Program-made: the position numbers and the translations under genes
Part shown: in pieces, positions 31,702-35,384 of the stretch
Layout of the letters: each line of letters begins with the position of its first letter
How positions within the stretch are numbered: position 1 is the stretch's first letter
NCBI GenBank assembly: GCA_934647165.1
Contig: CAKUFA010000025.1
Coordinates: 1-35,384 of the forward strand
Length of the DNA: 35,384 bases
Origin: an uncultured Clostridia bacterium
Lineage (GTDB): Bacteria > Bacillota > Clostridia > Christensenellales > Aristaeellaceae
Reading direction: 5' to 3'
The notes under the pieces: model-generated
Database searches by the model: none
The model's input: only the letters and a program-made list of their open reading frames with translations
Told to the model about the DNA's origin: nothing

Positions 31702-33414
31702 TCATTTGTCCCGCGGCAAGGAAAAGTTGCCGCGCTTGTGTGAATATTCTTCACCATAGCAAGAATCATGCACATTTTCGCCAAACTTTGCTACATAGCG
31801 TGCAGCATCCGCCGCATTTGTGCCGTGAGTCAGCAATAACCATTTCATGCAAATGCTGTCTGCCGTTTTGCCTACCGCATGGGGTGTGTAGACATGGTGG
31901 TAGCCCATTTGTCCAAGGCGCAGGCACCAGTCCACCGCGCCAAGACCGCCGGTATATCCTTCATCAAAGGGAAGAAAGTGATCCTTGCGAATCATCAGGC
32001 AGGCCGCACTCACTGCCGCCACATTATGGCTGGTGCGCAGCATGCTTCGCCAGCCGCCAGTATAGCGGCTCACATCCAGCCCTCGCCCGGCTACAAGATC
32101 CTCCATGCCAACTGCAAAACCTGCATGTAAAATGCTTCTGCGATGCACAAGCATTGGCGTCACTGCGCCGACATCATCCCTCTGGGCATACATGAGCATC
32201 TCCGTCAGCCACTGTCCGTCCCCTTCCATCATCACGCTCGAATGAAGGATCACCAGCACATCCGCCTGGCTCTGGCTTGCTGCACGGTTCAGGCACGGAA
32301 AGACGCTGCCGCCGTTTTTCCATTCAATCCAGTCCCCGTCAATATCACGGGCAGATTGCCGCCATGGAGAGATCACCGTCCGGTGCACAGGATAATCATG
32401 CCATCCCTTTAGTGCATCCACAAAGCCCGGCCATGTTTTCGGATCTCCGCTGTCAATCACAATCACTTCCACCTGCCGCGGTGGCTTCACTTCATAGGTC
32501 AGGCGCAAAACGCCCTTTTGCTGCTCGGCCTTTCCTGGATAGCCGATGCGCGTCATGTGTTCCTCCACTGCCCGGGAAGCCGCATTCAGGCACCGTTCCA
32601 GCTGCTGGTGGCTCATGGATGCGCCCACCGTCCGCCAGTGATACAGCACACGGGGAATATGCACAATCCTGTCCGTCGCTTCAACGCATCTGAGCATCAG
32701 GTCATGATCCTGGCTGCCGTCAAAGTCTGGTCTGAAGCCGCCAACCTTATCCAGCAGCGACCGGCGCAGAGCTGTTAAATGGCAGATGTAGTTGCCCGAG
32801 CGCAGGTTGTCCGGGCAAAAATCCGGCTTGAAATGAGGTGCGTCAAAAACCGTTCCTTCCTCGTTTACCTTGTCCTCATCGGAATAGATCAGATCGGGCT
32901 GTTCCTCGCAAATTGTTTTTGCTACACAATACAGGGCGTCCGCCGTCAGCAAATCATCGTGGTCGCACAGGGCAATCCATGCCCCCTTAGCCATTTCTAC
33001 AGCACGGTTGCTATTGCCAGCAATGCCTTCATTGCGTTCCCCTCGAGCAATGTGAAACCTTCCGTCCTTTTTTGCCGCTTCCTCCAGTGCTTTCACCGTC
33101 AGCGGATTGGTGCTGCACCCGTCATACAGGCAGGCTTCCCAGTTTTCATAGCTCTGCGCCAGCAGCGAGTTCGCCAGTGCCAGCAGCAGGTCAGGTCGCG
33201 TGTTGTATACCGGGATTACCACGCTGATGAGCCCGGCTTCCCGCACAACTGCATCTTGCCGCTGCGCTTGAAGTTCTTCTGCGGTCGGCTCCATTTTTCG
33301 CCACAGCCGGTCATATTCCTTAAAAGTTCGTTCCCGCAGCACTTCCATTGCACGGTGGATCGTATATCGCATTCCGTTTTGGCGGGCATATCCCGTCACA
33401 CGTTTCAGCAGCAT
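31702..33414 (-). CDS. Glycosyltransferase family 2 protein, two-domain
   Basis: A 570-residue protein. After about 60 residues of helical N-terminus comes a GT-A domain with ISVVIPVYNTRPDLL, RNEGIAGNSNRAVEMAKG, the metal-binding CDHDDLLT, YSDEDKVNEEG, and a second GT2-like half (about 330-570: VLVILHSSVMMEGDGQWLTEML, AACLMIRKDHFLPFDEGYTGG). This bipartite form is common among surface polysaccharide and rhamnan synthesis enzymes; the sugar is unknown. It has GAGGAG before the ATG and leads the operon with wecB and the UGT-like gene. Confidence 0.9.
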   Translation of the reverse strand: MLLKRVTGYARQNGMRYTIHRAMEVLRERTFKEYDRLWRKMEPTAEELQAQRQDAVVREAGLISVVIPVYNTRPDLLLALANSLLAQSYENWEACLYDGCSTNPLTVKALEEAAKKDGRFHIARGERNEGIAGNSNRAVEMAKGAWIALCDHDDLLTADALYCVAKTICEEQPDLIYSDEDKVNEEGTVFDAPHFKPDFCPDNLRSGNYICHLTALRRSLLDKVGGFRPDFDGSQDHDLMLRCVEATDRIVHIPRVLYHWRTVGASMSHQQLERCLNAASRAVEEHMTRIGYPGKAEQQKGVLRLTYEVKPPRQVEVIVIDSGDPKTWPGFVDALKGWHDYPVHRTVISPWRQSARDIDGDWIEWKNGGSVFPCLNRAASQSQADVLVILHSSVMMEGDGQWLTEMLMYAQRDDVGAVTPMLVHRRSILHAGFAVGMEDLVAGRGLDVSRYTGGWRSMLRTSHNVAAVSAACLMIRKDHFLPFDEGYTGGLGAVDWCLRLGQMGYHHVYTPHAVGKTADSICMKWLLLTHGTNAADAARYVAKFGENVHDSCYGEEYSHKRGNFSLPRDK

Positions 33415-33467
33415 TTCCGTTTCTCCTCACGCGGCGTTTCCGCTTTCAAGCTTTCGTTCTATTCCTA

Positions 33468-33480
33468 TGCACAGTGTGCA
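33468..33480. promoter_or_regulatory. 13-base palindrome at the GT2 operon start point
   Basis: TGCACA, G, TGTGCA is a perfect dyad that touches the -10 box and covers the expected start of the GT2 transcript. Together with the dyad at 33512-33521, which shares the half-site TGTGCA, it looks like an operator pair. Confidence 0.5.
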
Positions 33481-33508
33481 TTATAGCAAGAAACCCCTTT
33501 TTCTTCAA
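33480..33508 (-). promoter_or_regulatory. Promoter of the GT2-wecB-UGT operon
   Basis: TTGAAG (33503-33508), a 17-base spacer and TATAAT (33480-33485) on the minus strand, with TGC before the -10. The start codon lies about 60 bases downstream. Confidence 0.82.
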
Positions 33509-33511
33509 CCC

Positions 33512-33521
33512 TTGTGCACAA
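33512..33521. promoter_or_regulatory. 10-base palindrome upstream of the GT2 promoter
   Basis: TTGTGCACAA is a perfect dyad centred about 42.5 bases from the dyad at 33468-33480, close to four helical turns. It lies upstream of both divergent -35 boxes. Confidence 0.5.
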
Positions 33522-33537
33522 ACACGCGGAATTTCCC

Positions 33538-33566
33538 TTGCATCTCCCACTCGATTTGGTTATAAT
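33538..33566 (+). promoter_or_regulatory. M18 aminopeptidase promoter
   Basis: TTGCAT (33538-33543), a 17-base spacer and TATAAT (33561-33566). The expected start near 33573 lies about 44 bases ahead of the chosen start codon. Confidence 0.82.
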
Positions 33567-33616
33567 GGACAAAGCAGCGTGCCTCGTGCATTGCTGCGGA
33601 AAGGATGGCAAGCACC

Positions 33617-35002
33617 ATGTACAAGAAGAATGCCTGGGAAGGGTATGACGAAAAAGACCTCGCGCAGCTGGATGCATTCAGCCGCCGCTACATCGCATTC
33701 CTCAACAACGGCAAAACCGAGCGTGAATGTGTGACGGAAGCTGTAAAGCAGGCGGAAGCCGCCGGTTTCCGTAACCTGGATGACGTAATCCGCGCCGGCG
33801 AAAAGCTCCGCAGCGGCGACAAGGTTTATCGCACGTGGATGAAGAAGGACATCATGCTCTTCATCATCGGCGAAAAGCCCCTGAGCGATGGCATGAACAT
33901 TCTGGGCGCGCACATTGACTCCCCCCGCATTGACGTGAAGCAGAATCCCCTGTATGAGGATGAATCCATCGCCTATCTGGATACGCATTACTATGGCGGC
34001 ATCAAAAAGTATCAGTGGGTCGCGCAGCCCCTCTCGCTGCACGGCGTAGTCTGCAAGAAAGACGGCAGCGTTGTGACTGTCTGCATTGGCGAGAAAGACG
34101 ACGATCCCGTTTTCTGCATTTCCGATCTGCTCATCCATCTGGCAGCCGACCAGATGGGCAAGCCTGCCAAGGACGTCATTGACGGCGACAGCCTGAATCT
34201 GATTGTCGGCGGCCAGCCTCTCAACGGCGCAGAAAAGGATGCTGTGAAGGCCAACGTACTTAACCTGCTGGCTGATGCTTACGGCATGGAAGAAGAAGAT
34301 TTCATCTCCGCTGAGCTTGAGATCGTCCCCGCCGGCAAAGCGCGGGATCTGGGCTTTGACCGCAGCATGATCCTTGGTTATGGCCATGACGACCGTGTGT
34401 GCGCATTCCCCTCCATGGCCGCTGTGCTGGATTGGCAGGGTGTGCCGGAGCGTACTCTCTGCGCCGTGCTCACCGATAAGGAAGAAATCGGCAGCGTTGG
34501 TGCAACCGGCATGGGTGCGACCTATTTTGAAAACACCGTGGCCGAGTTGTACGATACCGTGCACGGCTACAATGCCCTGGGTGTGATGCGTGCGCTGCAA
34601 AACAGCTGCATGCTTTCCAGCGATGTAAGCGCGGGCTATGACCCCAACTTCGCTGCTGTGTTTGAGAAGAAGAACGCTGCGATTTTGGGTCAAGGCATCT
34701 GCTTCAACAAGTTCACCGGTTCCCGCGGCAAGTCCGGCTCTAACGATGCCAATGCCGAGTACATGGCCAAGGTTCGCGCTATCATGGATAATGCCTCCGT
34801 TGCCTGGCAGACAGCCGAACTGGGCAAGGTGGATGTCGGCGGCGGCGGTACCATCGCCTACATCTGTGCCAAGTATGGCATGAGCGTCATTGACAGCGGC
34901 ATCGCCGTGCTTTCCATGCACGCTCCTTATGAAATCATCAGCAAGGCTGACCTCTTCGAAGGTTACAAGTGCTACTGCGCGTTCCTCAAAAACGCAAAGT
35001 AA
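33617..35002 (+). CDS. M18 family zinc aminopeptidase
   Basis: A 461-residue protein with the M18 layout: GAHIDSPR (metal His near residue 99), TDKEEIGSVGATGMG with the catalytic Glu, the bridging Asp in SNDANAEY, and the C-terminal metal His in LSMHAPYE. It removes N-terminal residues from peptides in the cytoplasm; relatives prefer acidic or broad substrates. ATG 33617 is favoured because AAAGGA lies 11 bases upstream; ATG 33605, directly after GGAAAGG, would add four residues. It stands alone between its own promoter and terminator. Confidence 0.94.
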   Translation: MYKKNAWEGYDEKDLAQLDAFSRRYIAFLNNGKTERECVTEAVKQAEAAGFRNLDDVIRAGEKLRSGDKVYRTWMKKDIMLFIIGEKPLSDGMNILGAHIDSPRIDVKQNPLYEDESIAYLDTHYYGGIKKYQWVAQPLSLHGVVCKKDGSVVTVCIGEKDDDPVFCISDLLIHLAADQMGKPAKDVIDGDSLNLIVGGQPLNGAEKDAVKANVLNLLADAYGMEEEDFISAELEIVPAGKARDLGFDRSMILGYGHDDRVCAFPSMAAVLDWQGVPERTLCAVLTDKEEIGSVGATGMGATYFENTVAELYDTVHGYNALGVMRALQNSCMLSSDVSAGYDPNFAAVFEKKNAAILGQGICFNKFTGSRGKSGSNDANAEYMAKVRAIMDNASVAWQTAELGKVDVGGGGTIAYICAKYGMSVIDSGIAVLSMHAPYEIISKADLFEGYKCYCAFLKNAK

Positions 35003-35065
35003 GACGCGCAGGAGCATGGATGCTTTGCCCTTTGCGCAAGCATTCCTAATAGCCTAAACATCAAC

Positions 35066-35123
35066 GGACAAGCAGCATGTTCACAGCCTGTAAGGTTGTG
35101 CCGCGCTGTTTGTCCTCTTTTTT
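35066..35123 (+). terminator. Intrinsic terminator after the M18 gene
   Basis: GGACAAGCAGC (35066-35076) pairs with GCTGTTTGTCC (35105-35115), 11 base pairs with one G-U, followed by TCTTTTTT. The loop is long (28 bases). Confidence 0.8.
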
Positions 35124-35136
35124 CTGCCCAAATGTT

Positions 35137-35384
35137 TCACTCATCCATTTGTTCCTGCATCAACTCCATATTTTGTTTTAGCCGATTGTTCTCCGGTTCC
35201 AGTGCCAATGCGGCGCGGGCGCTTTCCAATGCTTCCTTTCTGCGGCCTAGCCGATAAAGCGCGATGGCACGCAAATCCCATGGCAAGCTTCCCCACGCAA
35301 ACGCTTCCGTGATGTATGTCTGCGGTCTATCTGCAATGGTCAGCGCCTGCTTTGTCCACCAGCAAACGCCCTCCCAGTCCTGCG
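35137..35384 (-). CDS. C-terminal end of a TPR-containing protein, probably a GT2 glycosyltransferase (5' end outside window)
   Basis: A minus-strand frame enters from the right edge and ends at TGA 35137-35139, giving 81 visible residues. They include ITEAFAWGSLPWDLRAIALY and RLGRRKEALESARAALALEP, a TPR-like repeat. This pattern of an EAFAWG..PWDL block followed by a TPR is typical of the tail of TPR-containing family 2 glycosyltransferases, but the catalytic part lies outside, so that assignment is inference. It converges on the M18 gene. Confidence 0.7.
   Translation of the reverse strand, partial: QDWEGVCWWTKQALTIADRPQTYITEAFAWGSLPWDLRAIALYRLGRRKEALESARAALALEPENNRLKQNMELMQEQMDE

Noticed and set aside
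33560..35017. A 485-codon open frame on the minus strand opposite the M18 gene
   Set aside because: It mirrors the M18 coding frame along its whole length, has no family motifs and no ribosome site; the M18 protein has all catalytic motifs.
35003..35065. Imperfect hairpin GATGCTTTGC/GCAAGCATTC after the M18 gene
   Set aside because: The pairing is broken and has no T-run; the hairpin at 35066-35123 is a much better terminator.

Overview
The window reads as a dense stretch of core chromosome from a low-to-mid GC Firmicute, most likely an anaerobic Clostridia lineage of the gut type (a Christensenellales-like genome would fit, but that is inference). The reasons are the gene families (split transketolase, FeoAB plus FeoB-associated Cys-rich protein, TIGR03960/TIGR03936 radical-SAM pair, SpoIVFA/SpoIVFB-like pair, YmcA family, M18 aminopeptidase), a Bacillus-type LexA box, strong purine-rich Shine-Dalgarno sites, some GTG/TTG starts, and sigma-A promoters with 17-base spacers, several with a TGn extension. 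I see no rRNA, tRNA, IS element or CRISPR array.

Layout, left to right. (1) 3-380: the 3' end of a tyrosine recombinase, cut by the window edge. (2) 388-3056: a small Cys-rich protein gene divergent from the lexA operon (lexA, hemolysin III-like protein, fRMsr, GNAT); a LexA box sits between the two promoters. (3) 3123-4868 (-): split transketolase. (4) 4966-7483 (-): feoA-feoB-Cys-rich protein. (5) 7549-9122 (-): SpoIVFB/SpoIVFA-like pair. (6) 9187-21540 (-): a nine-gene run, TIGR03960, TIGR03936, rng, miaB, ymcA, mutS, mutL, miaA and a YnbB-like PLP enzyme, which resembles the B. subtilis miaB-ymcA-cotE-mutS-mutL...miaA-hfq...ynbB neighbourhood without cotE, hfq and hflX. (7) 21693-24456 (-): CNNM/CorC-type transporter, a 41-residue membrane protein and a CapA-like protein. 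(8) 24770-29220 (-): a heterodimeric ABC exporter with one degenerate ATPase site plus a GNAT, preceded by a promoter, a 30-codon leader ORF and an intrinsic terminator. (9) 29264-33414 (-): GT2 glycosyltransferase, WecB epimerase and a UGT/sterol-glucosyltransferase-like enzyme. (10) 33617-35002 (+): M18 aminopeptidase, divergent from the GT2 operon; then a terminator and the 3' end of a TPR-containing protein at the right edge.

The most interesting signal is region 8. The promoter, translated short ORF and terminator hairpin ahead of an asymmetric ABC exporter pair look like a ribosome-controlled attenuator of the bmrB-bmrCD type, with a leader peptide I do not recognise. Other points worth checking are two promoters whose -35 box contains the stop codon of the previous gene, a terminator hairpin that carries the next gene's Shine-Dalgarno site, a His-rich insertion in the FeoB G domain, and a two-dyad operator candidate between the GT2 and M18 promoters.

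All assignments come from reading motifs and neighbourhoods by eye; no database search or RNA folding program was run.
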